This document shows positions 21,298 to 32,933 of a stretch of DNA of 64,000 nucleotides, piece after piece. The stretch is from Hormiphora californensis. Lineage: Eukaryota; Ctenophora; Tentaculata; Cydippida; Pleurobrachiidae. Both the position numbers and the translations under genes were made by a program. The DNA lies in contig CM035357.1 in NCBI GenBank assembly GCA_020137815.1, positions 6,247,549-6,311,548 of the forward strand, given 5' to 3'. The notes under the pieces were generated by a model. It was given only the letters and a program-made list of their open reading frames with translations. It did no database searches and was not told the origin of the DNA. Numbering within the stretch: the first letter of the stretch is position 1; every line of letters starts with the position of its first letter.

Positions 21298-23966
21298 ATG
21301 GCAGAGGGGCAAGTACAGCGCCACGGTCCCCCTGACCACTCCCGAATACAGCGCGGAGGGGATGATTTTTACAACCGACGACCAGACAACTTCCACCGGC
21401 CCCCTTCAAATGATACATGTCAAAACAGGCGAGATGAAAATAATCAGAGGCCACCCTTCGACGATCGGAGGGGTGGGCAAAACATCAGAGGAAGAGGCGG
21501 TAATCAGTTTAGAAACAATGGGGGCCGAGACGAATTTAACCGAGACAATCATAACAACCGTGAACGAGGGGACAATTTTGGTCATCGTGACAGGGACAAT
21601 ATCAGTGATCGTGGTAATCGTGGTGGCGGCATTTTTAACAACCGGGGTGGTGGTGGTGGGAATTTTAGAGGCAGAGATGATGGTCACTATGGCAATCGAG
21701 ATCGAGATGTTGGTAACCGAAACTTTGGTAACCAAGGTAACCGAGACGGCGGTAGAGAGGGTGGTAACCGGGGCGGGCGTAACTTTGATAATCGAAGAGA
21801 CGATAGTAACTATGGTAACCGAGGAGGTAGAGGAGGAAGACATAACGAAGATCGACGTCCTGTCCCTGTTGATGACGGACGTGAATTCAGGAGGGAAGAT
21901 CGGGGTGGTGGGGGTAGGAGAGGGGGAGGTAGAGACAATTTCAATCGTGCTGAAAGAGCAGATGATGGTGGGAACTTCCGCCGTGGTGGGGATGAATTCA
22001 GGAGAGAGGAGCCGAGATTAGCTCCAAGAGATGATGATAACTTTCGAAGGGAAGGAATTTAGGAGACCCATCCCCAGGGAGGAGGAACCCGTCCCCAGAA
22101 GAGAAGAGTTCCACAGGGATCCTCCTAGGGAGAACAGGTTCCAACAACAACAGGATGATAATAGTTTCTTAAGAGAGGAATTCAGACGTCCTGAACCACA
22201 AGCACCACCTAGTAGCGGATCAGTTCCATTGTACCAGCAAAAAGCAAGGCAGCAGAGAAATGATGAGTTTTACAGACGTCCTGCTGAGTCCAACACCAGA
22301 TGGGAACAAGAAGACCTCCCTCCTGCCCCACCCCGTCCTAATGAGGGTAGACAGGTTCTATTAGAAGCTCCACCTCCCCCCTCCAGATACATAGACGACA
22401 GGAGTGACTTGTATGTGACCTCTGAACCCCGACACGAACCCCCTCCTACCCGGTATGATTCATACATTGAAGAACCCGCCCCAGCTGCTGCTCCATATGA
22501 TCCCACTGGGTTCTCAGACCCTGTCCCTGCTGCCCAGACATTTACCACATATGATCCAAACGCTAAACCAACCTATGATAGTGCTAGTGGAGGGTATGAT
22601 AGCGTTAGTGGGATGTACGACCCTAATGCCGCTGCTAGTTCGTATGCTGCTGTTTACCGGGCTCAAAACGAGAAACCGGTCATTCACTCGAGGTATCTAC
22701 GCCAACCTAGGCCGGAGAAACGAGAGCCCAAACCGTATGTCAAACGAGGTCGGAATCAGAAGTTCTATAACACGGAAGGAGGGGAGGGAGGGTCTGGTGG
22801 TGAGGGTAGCAGGGCGGGCAGTCACGATGGAGGATCAACAGGTGGGGGACCCGTATCTAAAAAGAGGCGGATTAATGATAATGTGTATCGGTTCTGTGTT
22901 CCAGCTGCTGTGGTAAAAGTCATTATTGGGAAGGGAGGACAGAATATTAAAATGGTGAAGGGGCTAGTTCCTGATTGTAAGATTTCAATCTACGCACAAG
23001 GTTCAAATAACTCGGATGTGCCTAAGAGGGCTGCTGATAGGGTTATGAGTATACAGAGCAGTTTTGATAGTCTCGGAGTTATTCTACCACATCTGGTTCC
23101 GAACATGCAGATGGGGGCTAATCCTGGTGAGTTAGATCTTTTCCTTTAGATAACAATATTATTTGCATTATGTTCTAACATAACGCTGAATTTAACTGCC
23201 GTGTGAAGCTATAATTATATGAAGAAAGGAACTCGTGGCCTAAATAAATTTGACCAATTTTAAATTAGTATTAGCTAGGCTGTTCTTTTGTTTGTTTTGT
23301 TTGTTCAGTAAACTTCCTCCGTCTGTATCCATTGTGCTTGCTTGCACATTTACGTTGTGTGTGTGTGTTTGTAATTTTCTATTTCCTACTACAGTGTTTT
23401 CTATTATCTCTCTCATTCCCTATCTTTTCAGTTCATCACTACCAACCCTTCGTGTTTCAGATCAGTACGACGTTAGAATAATGATTCCCGCCCACACACG
23501 CATGTCCGTTAATGGTATGCACGGATCCACCCTGGCCCGGATTAAAGCCGACTCAAAATCAGCTCATTTCGCCATCTCCTCGGACGGTCTGCCCAATTCT
23601 GACGAGTATATAGTGAAGGTTGTGAACAGCTCAGTTGAAGGGACTGTTAAAGCGCTCATGGACACTGCTAGGGCTATCTCAAACACTAAGGGATGCCAGA
23701 ATGTGCAGTTTTATGATCCTCAGATTTGGGAACCGGGTAGTCATGGTAATAGTGGGAGTTTTACAGATGACCCACCCATCCCAGGGGAGCGACCCCACCC
23801 GGGTGGGGAGGGAGAGGGAGGAGGGGGTTCGAGGGGGGAGGAAGGAGGGGGTTCTAGGGGAGATGGTGGTGGCAGTTCGAGGGGTGAGGGAGGAGGAGGT
23901 TTTAGGGGAGATGGAGCAGAGGAGGCTGATATTAAACTGGAAATCAAGGAAGAGATTTTGGATTGA
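21298..23966 (+). CDS. RGG-rich KH-domain RNA-binding protein
   Basis: Exon 1 codes 21298-23126 and exon 2 codes 23461-23966, joined in phase 1; the product is about 777 residues. The N-terminal third is a low-complexity Arg/Gly/Asp/Asn region with RGG and RGGR repeats. A Pro/Tyr-rich middle (YDPNA, YDSASGGYDS) follows. A KH domain then carries the GxxG loop in VVKVIIGKGGQNIKMVK. Exon 2 has a second KH-like segment with VNGMHGSTLARIK, where the loop is GMHG, and ends in a Gly/Arg/Ser-rich tail. The design fits an mRNA-binding, condensate-forming protein; the orthologue is not recognised. The frame breaks once near 22049-22051, where one G of GGG appears extra (NFRRKEFRRP is restored without it). 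Confidence 0.82.
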
Positions 23967-24736
23967 GTTTGATTGTGTTTTTCAGCGAGTGAGAGATCAG
24001 AGAGAGCGAGGGAGAGAGAGCGAGTGAGTGAACATTGATGATGATGATGATTGACCTGTGTTATATTTTATTTTACACTTCTTTCTGTCCGCAAAATATC
24101 TTTTGTTTTTGTTGTTTCTGATAACCCGTGATCTCCAAACCACTGCCTGTCCTGTACCGTGGCTACTCAGCCGTGTCACAATTTCCAGCTCAATTCATTG
24201 GAACGCGCGGTGAGTTTCTTATGATTAAACCACCTTGTATTTCGGGTGTCAGCATTTCGTTGGTGCGCGTCAAACTGCCGTGGCTGCTCCAACCCACCTG
24301 GCGTCATCTTACCTCAAAATCCAATCTGTCTGGCGGTGCCAGGTCGGGTCTGCGCCACCAGACAGAATCCAATCGGGCCAGATGTCAACGGATTCAAATT
24401 AAGAAGGCTTTTGTTCTGAGTTGGGTAAAGGAAAACATGCGAAATAATTAAAGTTAACTGTTAACATCTGAATCTGAGATTTAAAAACACATCTGAACTC
24501 AAGCGGAATGATCACAGGCAAAATAGCTAAAATAATTCAGAAATCTGAGAAATAATATTCTGATGAAATTCAAGGCTAAAGATATAATAGTTCTAAAGAG
24601 TTCATTCAAAGAATCCCCCACCAATCAGTTCAAATCATTGTCTCTCCCTGGCCACACACTGACTCATTCATCATTCTCCTGTTGTCTGTGTCTTATTGAG
24701 TATCTGCTCCCTGTTCTTTCCTGGCTAGATGCTGCT
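23967..24736. other. Convergent spacer between the KH and SMP-C2 genes
   Basis: It contains both 3' untranslated regions. A 40-bp hairpin bounded by CTGTCTGG and CCAGACAG lies at about 24327-24366; a related hairpin is near 41894-41955. No gene is supported. Confidence 0.5.
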
Positions 24737-27700
24737 TCACTCCAACATAGTTATAGTTCCCAGGTTATTGATCAGGTTGACAATGGTGTGCTCACTTGGC
24801 TCAGGGAAGGAGACAGGCCGGAAAATAATCGACAGGTACATTGTACCCACGTTCTCTCCTTTCTCGTTTTTCAGGGTAAATTGCTCGTTCACCATCTGTA
24901 TAGGATAGAGAAGTTAGGGTTAGAGAAGGGATGAAGGGTGGTTTAGTAAAGTTAGGGTTAGAGAAGGGCAAGAATCAAAGGAGACTGTTTCAAAAACATT
25001 AGAATTGCTTTCCTATATCGAAGGCTCTAGACTGACTACTGAGTTAGCAATACCATATACCTTAGGAACGTGATCCCCAACTCTAACACTGACAGATCCA
25101 ATATGATCATTTGCACTTGCTCGATCATAATCATCCACCTGGAGGAGGGGAAGTGTCATATCACAGATCACTGACCGACACATGATGGTCATATCATGGT
25201 CGAATCCATTTTATCATGTCAATGGGGGGGGGGGAGCAAATTGTGACCCGAATGTAGTACCTGTATTAAAAACTCGGCGTCCATCACATTCTTTACGAAG
25301 AGATCCTCAAAATGGTTGAATATTGGGTTGAGTGTCTTGGATTTAACCTGAATAAAGGAGTATGGGACCTGGGGGCCCTGTTAGCTACATCTCTCACACA
25401 CGCACACACAGACTTCACAACAATCACGCAGCTAGTTTGAAAATTAGGACCTGAAATAATTCCAATTCTAGTTACGTTTGTTTTAAATATTTTCTCTCCA
25501 TTTATCTTCAGCTTGCAGTATGGATCACTAGATTTGTTAGTATCCATAGCAGGGAGGCCGGTTATTCGGTGAATGTGAAGGTAGACAAGTCCAGAGGGAC
25601 ATTGCAGAACATCATCTCGGGTGATGGCAGGGATTTCAAAGTACTCTGTGTAATCCTTCACCTGATAGAGGTGGGAAGGGTGTCAGGAATATGGGCGAGA
25701 GAATATTCCAGCGGAACAGACCTTGGGGCCCAATTCAAACTGAATATTACTTCTACGAACAGTACTATCTCGGAAAATGTACCTCCTTTAGTGTTTGTCG
25801 GATTGGGATGAAGGGTAGATCGTATGCAGTTGCCTTGATAATCGTTAACAGGTTCAAATTCGTGTTAGGGCTCCTGTTCAACTCTTTCTGTAGGAGAACA
25901 GGAGGTCAGGGGATGTGTACATTATTACTTCAAACTTGCATCAAATGACATCTTCGGAGTGGCCGCGAAGGTGGCCCTAAAATTAAAAATTGAAAATTCA
26001 TTCTATGCGTATGAAGTTGAACGACACTAACAATCCAGCATTTTACGTATGGGGATCGAGGGGGGTGGAGATTTTCACACTGAAGGACAAACAATTCAAG
26101 GACAGTTTACGTACTACTGCACACAAAAAGAACCTGTCAGGCCAATGCTCTGACCACAGTTCTCGCACGCTCCGAAATGAGAATAGGGTCAGGCCAATGC
26201 TCTGACAGCAAAGAACCTTCAAATTTGAATGAAAACATGCAGTTGTAAAACAAGTTTAATGAATAACTTGAATGATATGTAAGTTGAACAATTTACAATT
26301 AATTTAATAATATCAAGACACACCACAAGACATCTTACCAATCTTTTAACAGGTCCACGTGGAGGAACACCAGACCGGCGTCTCTACACAATTTGGTAAT
26401 GGGTCCTTCACATTTAATTTTATTTAGGGCACAGACCCGACACGGATTACACCAGCCCCTTTTTTAGCAGTATGTGAATTGTGAAAGTGAAAAAGGGTCG
26501 GGTGCAAACCACGCTAGGAACACCAAGGGACTAAAACAAGTGACATATAACGACACTTACTGTTCGGTTGTTGGTTAGAGAGTTCACATCAATTATCAGC
26601 TCTACTAGTTTCTCGTCTGTCATGAACTTCTTAACTTTCCAAACACTCAATCTCAACTGAAAGACATAAACGATATTGGAGTTCGTTCCACGTCCTTTTT
26701 CTTCAATAAAGGGAATATGGAGAAGCGTTTTGGTCAGGTTCCGTCGTTTCCGAAAACGACGTTTTCGAACGACTGATGAAACACTTTTCGTTTGAATCTC
26801 ACTGTGCCACTTTCCCACGTGGGTTGAGAGACACGGTGTACTTTCTAAAGAAGCCCAGTGCGCGGCACCTCGCGCGTTACAACACACAACTGAAGAGAGA
26901 GTGAAGAACTAAACCCGGCCCTCTCAAATTACCGAGTGGAAGTTTCTTCGGAATTCCAATTTCCATGTGTCGTTTTTCCGAGTCATTCTCCCTTTCATAT
27001 TTCTCTCTCTCCACTCTCTCGCTCTCTTTATGTGTCTTTCTCTCCCTCAAACAGTGAGAGTCTGACTCTCACCCCCCCTTTCAGCTCCCCAGCCCCCATC
27101 TCTCACATCCCCGGTATCCCTCTCCCCAGCCCCCATCTCTCACATCCCCTCTCCCCAGCCCCCATCTCTCACATCCCCTCTCCCAGCCCCCATCTCTCAC
27201 ATCCCCGGTATCCCTCTCCCCAGCCCTCATCTCTCACATCCCCGGCCACCCCTCTCACCTCATCTTGGAGGACAGCAACAGGGAACCAGATATGAAGGGT
27301 CTTCTTCAATCTCTGGAAGGTAACTTCAGTGATGTGATCCTGTCCCCCGGAGTTGAGATTAACTGATATGTTCCTGACCTCGTCCTTTCCAGTATGCACC
27401 ACCTTGTTCTTGCATAGCTCCACCTGATAGAGGGAATATCTCAATCAATACAATGTGAAGGCTATTACCTACTGCACTCTCTCTACTCTACACACGGTGC
27501 ACCAGAAGAATCATCATACAGCGAGCGAGAGATTAAGGGAAATAATACAGGGACGGGGGACGGGGCCAGAGGGGGGGGGGGGGGCACTAGGCAGTAACAT
27601 GACATATTATCAGCATTGATCGGAGAATAAGGGCCCTCGAATCATAATATGCTGCATAATTGAGCAATATTACCTCACACACAGACCGATCTTACAAACA

Positions 27701-30700
27701 AAATATTCTCTACCCCCATTCCCCATGAGGTGATACACGGACAAGCAAAGATAGAAAGGGATATATCATATGTATATTGAGGCACTATGCAGGCGATTTA
27801 AAAAACATAGCACTAATTGCATGGCTATTGTCATATTGCCTGCTGTTGTGTTTTTCTAATTCCTCCCACTTTTGACAATCACCTCCTTCTTTTTCTCAAA
27901 TACAAAAGAAAACAAGTTTTCTATAATTTCTCCTTTTACACAAAATCAATGTACCTTACCCTCATCTCTACATTGTACATTTCTCCTCTCCTACCTACCC
28001 TAATACAGAAGTATTAGGTATTAGAAGACATACCTGCAAGTGTAGGACGGTTCGCTTCAGCTTCCTCACTCCCATAATCATTTCAGTTTTAAATCCTCCA
28101 TCCGACATGTCAATTAGGAAACGACCTGAAACATATCACGTGTCATTGAACCTTTTTAACTCGCGGGGAGACAGTACTGGACAGTTATACCGCACTGACA
28201 GTATCGCACAGTCACTGTGCGATACTGCTCGACTGATCGAACTTAATCACGGCGTATTCTCTTTGTCTGAAATGGTTTGAAAAATAACATGTCTAACCTG
28301 GGTTAACGAGTGTATCGGAGATGATCTGTTCAATTGTGTCCCAGACCCAGTTTCTAATAGCCGGTATAACATCCATACCAACCAGTCCTGCAGGGGGGAG
28401 AGGGTAGTGTTTAGAATTGTATCTTTGCTGGACCCTCTCTCATCACACAGGGTTAAAACATAGCAAAAGTATCTCTCAACTTTTTACTCTTGCACAGGGC
28501 TTATTAGTGGGTCCAGGGATGGGATTCCGCAGAACCTCAGCTTAATATGCAAACATTCACTCACCGTAGTTCACATCAAATTGAATGTCAGGGCGTTCGT
28601 TGAATGTCAAATACACGTATTTAATGCATGGGAATTTCATTGCCATATCCAGCAACACTGTCACCTGCATAGCAGTAAATATAATATATGTTAGTTAGAG
28701 ATGGGGTGACCCCATTCCCTTTTTCTCACAAAATTCTTTCTGAACAGTTCAGTTACGTACAGTACCACTTGTGCTGTTGCACCTCCGAGTATGAACAATA
28801 CAAAGTACCACACACTATCTGGGATTCTAGGTATCTAGGTAACATGTGTTGGGTCGCCACACACGATCCAACATGACACCAGGAACCGACCGAATCAGGA
28901 AATAATGGTCCCTGATTGGCTGATAACCAATCACGTGACCTAAATAACGAGTTCTGATTGGTTGATTACTTGTGTCGGTGGCTTCCAACACTCCAACCCA
29001 CCTGTAGTTCTCCAAGGAAGGTGAGCCCGCTCATAACCACATCACCCACTCCCCCTACATTTAGTTTAACTTCAAACTCATCCGCTACTATCCTCGGTCC
29101 CAGGGTCAGCTCTAGAGCCTGGAGAAATAGATATGGGAGGGAGAGAGAGAGTTCTAGAGTCTGTTATACAGAGGGAGAGAGGTGGTTGGGTAGGGTAATA
29201 GAGAGAAGTGGAGTACTTGGATCTGATACAGACATTGGTCAGGGAATGTAGAAAGAGATTCATAGAGTCAATTCCAGCGTGAACAGGAAATTTGCAGGAA
29301 ATCCAATATTGAATGAAGCTTGGAAAAGTTTGTGTGTTTCTATTCTGTGTGACAATGGAACACTCTTCATATTTGTTGTTCACTCACACACACAACTTTA
29401 TTCAATATCTCACAACCTCACAACTCTTTGTGTTTCTAGATTCAATTGGGCTCCACACGTGTGGGGAGCCAGGTGTCCCAGTCATTATATGTGAGAAACA
29501 ATGAACGTTTCCAAGTTTTGAGGAAGTTACAGGTAGAATGAATATACAGCTACTACTCAAAGTAACTGTTCATATTATTTCCTGCACTAACACAGACAAT
29601 TCTACAGACAATTCTACAGACAATTATACAGACAATTCTACAGGCAATTCTACAGACAATTCTACAGACTACAAACAAAATATCAGACATGATTGTTGTT
29701 TCTCTAAACACATACCGGCATATCCGCTTCTCCGCCCCAATGTGACTTAGCACTCCGGCAGTACTGAATAAAGGGTGGGTTCTGGCCGAAAGACACGGTT
29801 TCCAGTTCCACCCCGGTGATGGGAGCAGGAAGATCCAAGTTGTCCAGGATGGGCTGCACGATAGATTTAATATGGTCTTGGAGCTTCTCATCAACATTCA
29901 GATACCTAGTGGGGGAGGGAGTTAGTAAACAAGAGAGATTCTGAAAATATCAATAGGATACCACAATTGACGAAAGCTCTTGAACGATTTCTAGTTTTGT
30001 TGTTTACTGGTCAGTATTGGGTAACCTTGAGTCGCCTGACAATGTGTCGTCAGTATGAACAATTCACTAACTGTGATAATCAATGGGTTCATTGTCACTA
30101 ACTGTGATAATTAATTAATTAATTAATGGGTTCATTGTCACAATTAGTTATCGTCCCAGTAACTAACCAGTGCTTGATAAAGAAATTGATCCACTCTACC
30201 GACTCATTTTCTGTTCCTGTTTCAGATGCGTTTCTGGCTGCCTGCTCTGACACTCTCTACAGGGAAATGTGGGATTAGGTTTTCGGCTATGGGCCTGTGG
30301 TGGGCACCCAGGGTCGGAACTCGGAGATAGAATGAGTTCACTGCCTGCTTTGTATGCACAGTGCACAGTGCCCTACTAGCATTGTACAGAATGGGGAAAG
30401 GGGGACATGGTATCCCTGGTTTGAGTGTGTGTATGAGCCAGTAAGTACTGGACATGTGTATAGAAATATGTTTACACTATTGAGATAGTTCAAAGACATT
30501 TTCACAGGAATTCTTGCCAGCACAAGGAGAAAAGTAACCCCAGTATTTTCCACTCTAAATCAAAAAAGGAGAATACAGACTAAAAAGTTCCTAAAGATGC
30601 CCCGGCCCTCTTATATAGGACCTCCCACTAAAATAGAGAGCACTAAGAAATGGAAAGAGGGATCCAATATTTTACCTCGTCAAGTTGGGCCTGGCGTTTC

Positions 30701-30774
30701 TTTCGGGATAGGTAGTGGAGGTAAAAGTAGGTGGCAACCCCGACCATTCCTCCACATAATAGCTCCCACCACAT
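24737..30774 (-). CDS. SMP- and C2-domain membrane-contact lipid-transfer protein (extended synaptotagmin/tricalbin-like)
   Basis: Minus-strand exons: 30676-30774, 30168-30256, 29716-29905, 29002-29118, 28565-28664, 28298-28387, 28034-28125, 27259-27423, 26561-26656, (26339-26405 uncertain), 25783-25887, 25476-25661, 25261-25347, 25061-25138, 24737-24895. An N-terminal membrane segment (about residues 4-22) is followed by RKKRQ, then an SMP domain starting ESVEWINFFIKHW and running to about residue 250. C2-like segments follow. The last has likely Ca2+-binding aspartates in AMDTNKSSDPYCKL and VDDYDRASAND. Such proteins move lipids between ER and plasma membrane. Exons 1-9 and 11-15 keep phase. 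The exon at 26339-26405 fits neither neighbour, so one or two small exons are missing; 25929-25976 is a candidate. Confidence 0.83.
26136..26207. mobile_element. Fragment of MITE family C
   Basis: Two direct copies of GTCAGGCCAATGCTCTGAC lie at 26136 and 26189. The same motif bounds the element at 45355-45554. Confidence 0.5.
27080..27250. repeat. Minisatellite of about 26-bp units
   Basis: Five or so copies of CCCCAGCCCCCATCTCTCAC plus ATCCCC, next to the donor of SMP-C2 exon 8 (minus strand). Confidence 0.85.
28880..28988. mobile_element. MITE family A, copy 3 (older, inverted)
   Basis: It matches copies 1 and 2 in reverse orientation along about 109 bp, including AATCACGTGACCTAAATAACG. 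One end has decayed (GTCGGTGGCTTCC) and no clean target duplication remains. It lies in an SMP-C2 intron. Confidence 0.8.
29593..29672. repeat. 12-bp tandem repeat
   Basis: About seven copies of ACAATTCTACAG, in an SMP-C2 intron. Confidence 0.88.
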
Positions 30775-31479
30775 CCTAACGGCAAAGGAAGGCATAACGA
30801 AAGAGAAATATATATCACAAAGACAATAATAATAATAATCGCATTACTGGCATGCATGGAACAAGCATGAACTGAGCTGTGCAAAAGTGTTGATGTTGAT
30901 TTGTACATTGTACATTTGATATGAACACTGCAGTGTAGTTATGAACAGATTTTATAACACTTTCGTGTTGGATCCGTCCACAGCCGTTAAAATTGATAAT
31001 CAGTAATCACGTGGTTTGACCAGACATTGAAGAACAAATTTCTAAAGTTTAAAAACAACAAAACAGCCTTCTTTCAAGTTAACCAAAACGTATAAACAAA
31101 CAAATCATGACAAAGCATAGTCCATGAAACGAGGCAAAACTAGTCTTACTTTTGGCTACTACCATACAACACACTAAGACAATTCTAGAACTCCCATTAT
31201 TATAGACAAACTTAACCTAAGCAGTAGCCTGCCTAGTATAACATGGCCGTGTTAGAAAGATCTAGATGAGTGGGAGAGCACTGAACAGCGGGGTGATGCT
31301 GGGGTGATGGGCTAACATTGTGTACACTTCTTCTTTCCCTCATTGGAAGAGCAAACATGATAAAAACATAAAATATGTACGATAAGCGGAGGTTTGAAGA
31401 AATTTCCAGGTTAAATCAACGAACTGGATCCCTCTCAAAACGTTATAAAAACCTCCAGTTCCAAAAACCCCAAACTATG
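30775..31479. other. Spacer upstream of the SMP-C2 gene
   Basis: AT-rich spacer between two minus-strand genes. It should contain the SMP-C2 promoter and the 3' UTR of the dehydrogenase. No gene or conserved element was recognised. Confidence 0.5.
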
Positions 31480-32250
31480 CTAAGATTTCCCCCCGAATGA
31501 TGGGTCAGGATCGGTGGATGGTTTGCTCGCCCACTCACTAAACTTCCACTCCCTTGCCACGAACTCCTCCGGGCACATAGCCAGTAACTCCGTCACCATC
31601 TGCAACATACCCTTCTCGGGGGTGTACCACCCGTTCTCTGTTGCCTGATCAAAATACTGCACGTGCGGTAGGTCGAGGGCCCGGGCCTTTGCGACGTGGT
31701 CCCTGACACCCTCTGTATCAACCATTCCCGGGGAGAACGATCCACAAGGCACACCGAGATCCTCAGCATTAATCTGTCTCCACAGACGATGGAATGCTAG
31801 TTTTGAGATCCCGTATGTAAGTGATCCTGGTTGGGGGTTGTGGGCTACTGATGTACCAAGGTGGAGAATTCGGCCCTTGCCTCTCTGGAGAGCGGGGAGA
31901 AAGGCCTGTGTTAGTGCAAGTGGGGCAATTAGGTTTACCCTCAGGGCATCCTCAAGGTGAGCCAGATCAACGTCAGGTAAAAAGGCTGGATCACCTATGG
32001 CCGCATTTTGAACTAGAACTGCCACTTCTGCGTTCTCGGGTAGAGAATTCACCAGCCGATCCCGGTCTTCGGTACTTGAAATATCGGCCTGGACTATCGT
32101 AACATTTTCTGGCTTCAGAGAATCGGATTTTGTTTGTTGTAGCGGATCAAACCGGCGACCACAGGTTAATATTTGGTAGGATTGACTAAAATGTTTGACA
32201 AATGCCCTTCCAATACCACCTCCACCACCAGTTACTACCATCCATTGCAT
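31480..32250 (-). CDS. Short-chain dehydrogenase/reductase (classical SDR)
   Basis: A single-exon, 256-residue NAD(P)-dependent oxidoreductase, the usual size for a classical SDR. The cofactor motif is TGGGGGIGRAF at about residues 7-17, followed by an arginine in CGRRFD that could favour NADPH. The structural NAAIG motif is at about 82-86. The active site has Ser in LGTSVAHN and the Tyr-x3-Lys of TYGISK; SPGMVDT matches the post-catalytic PG segment. The N-terminus begins directly at the first beta strand, so it is soluble and has no targeting signal. Substrate is not determinable; sepiapterin/benzil-reductase-like enzymes are a reasonable comparison. It lies head-to-head with the gene starting at 32934. 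Confidence 0.9.
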   Translation of the reverse strand: MQWMVVTGGGGGIGRAFVKHFSQSYQILTCGRRFDPLQQTKSDSLKPENVTIVQADISSTEDRDRLVNSLPENAEVAVLVQNAAIGDPAFLPDVDLAHLEDALRVNLIAPLALTQAFLPALQRGKGRILHLGTSVAHNPQPGSLTYGISKLAFHRLWRQINAEDLGVPCGSFSPGMVDTEGVRDHVAKARALDLPHVQYFDQATENGWYTPEKGMLQMVTELLAMCPEEFVAREWKFSEWASKPSTDPDPSFGGKS

Positions 32251-32933
32251 GACTAAGAAAAGGTTAAATCATTTATCTATCGTCGTACGCAGTACGCTAC
32301 TGGGATTTAACAATAGCACGGGGCGGTTCTCGTGGGCGGGTGGGGCCGAGGGCGGGCAGGGGCCAAATGTATCCACCCCTTCAAGTACCCTTGCTAGATG
32401 TGGGACTATTCACAGGGCACAGCGAAGCCCAGGGAGAGCAATGGCAGGGGTTAGCCCACGCCCCACGGCCCGCAAGCGGGGACTCGACTCTCGGGCTGTA
32501 ATTTTCGCCCGTGAGCATTTTTTAAAAGTGTTGCGAAAGCGATGAGATTTTTTAGATCTGTTTTTTATGTCGCGATTACGAAATAATGGAACGCGCGAGT
32601 TGTGTTAATAAACGCTGCCTATAATTCATGTTCTTAAGCCGCGCGCTCAAAAGTCCAGTTTCCGAATTTTCTCGAAACTTTCTTAAAACTTTTTTGAAAC
32701 TTCCTAAAATCTAGTCAAACGCTTCCTTCTCTCGCGCTGTGCCAAGCTTAAATTTCAACCCATTCTGCATTCTACAGAGTTCTATGAGTAGGATAGCTTA
32801 TCGACATTTTGTTACTATAATCAGGGAGCATACAGGAGCAAAGATTCGAAGGGGCAAGGCGCCACTGCGTAATGAGTTAGAAGCTGTTCATTACTAAAAC
32901 TGAATTCTATTACATATTGTTTACATTCAGGAA
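32251..32933. promoter_or_regulatory. Shared divergent promoter region with GC-rich island
   Basis: This 683-bp gap separates the dehydrogenase start (minus) from the zinc-finger start (plus). Positions about 32315-32520 are GC- and CpG-rich and contain possible hairpins (CCCGCAAGCGGG; CGGGC/GCCCG around TGTAATTTT) before a T run near 32518. A bidirectional promoter is inferred. TTTACATTCAG just before 32934 could be an acceptor for the downstream gene. Confidence 0.45.

Noticed and set aside
21406-21843. Minus-strand Ile/Thr/Val-rich open frame
   Set aside because: It is the shadow of the Arg/Gly/Asp-rich region of the KH gene on the other strand.
32315-32525. U1-like snRNA suggested by GGGACTCGACT and TAATTTT
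   Set aside because: No 5' splice-recognition sequence and the stem order does not match U1; kept only as a structured island.
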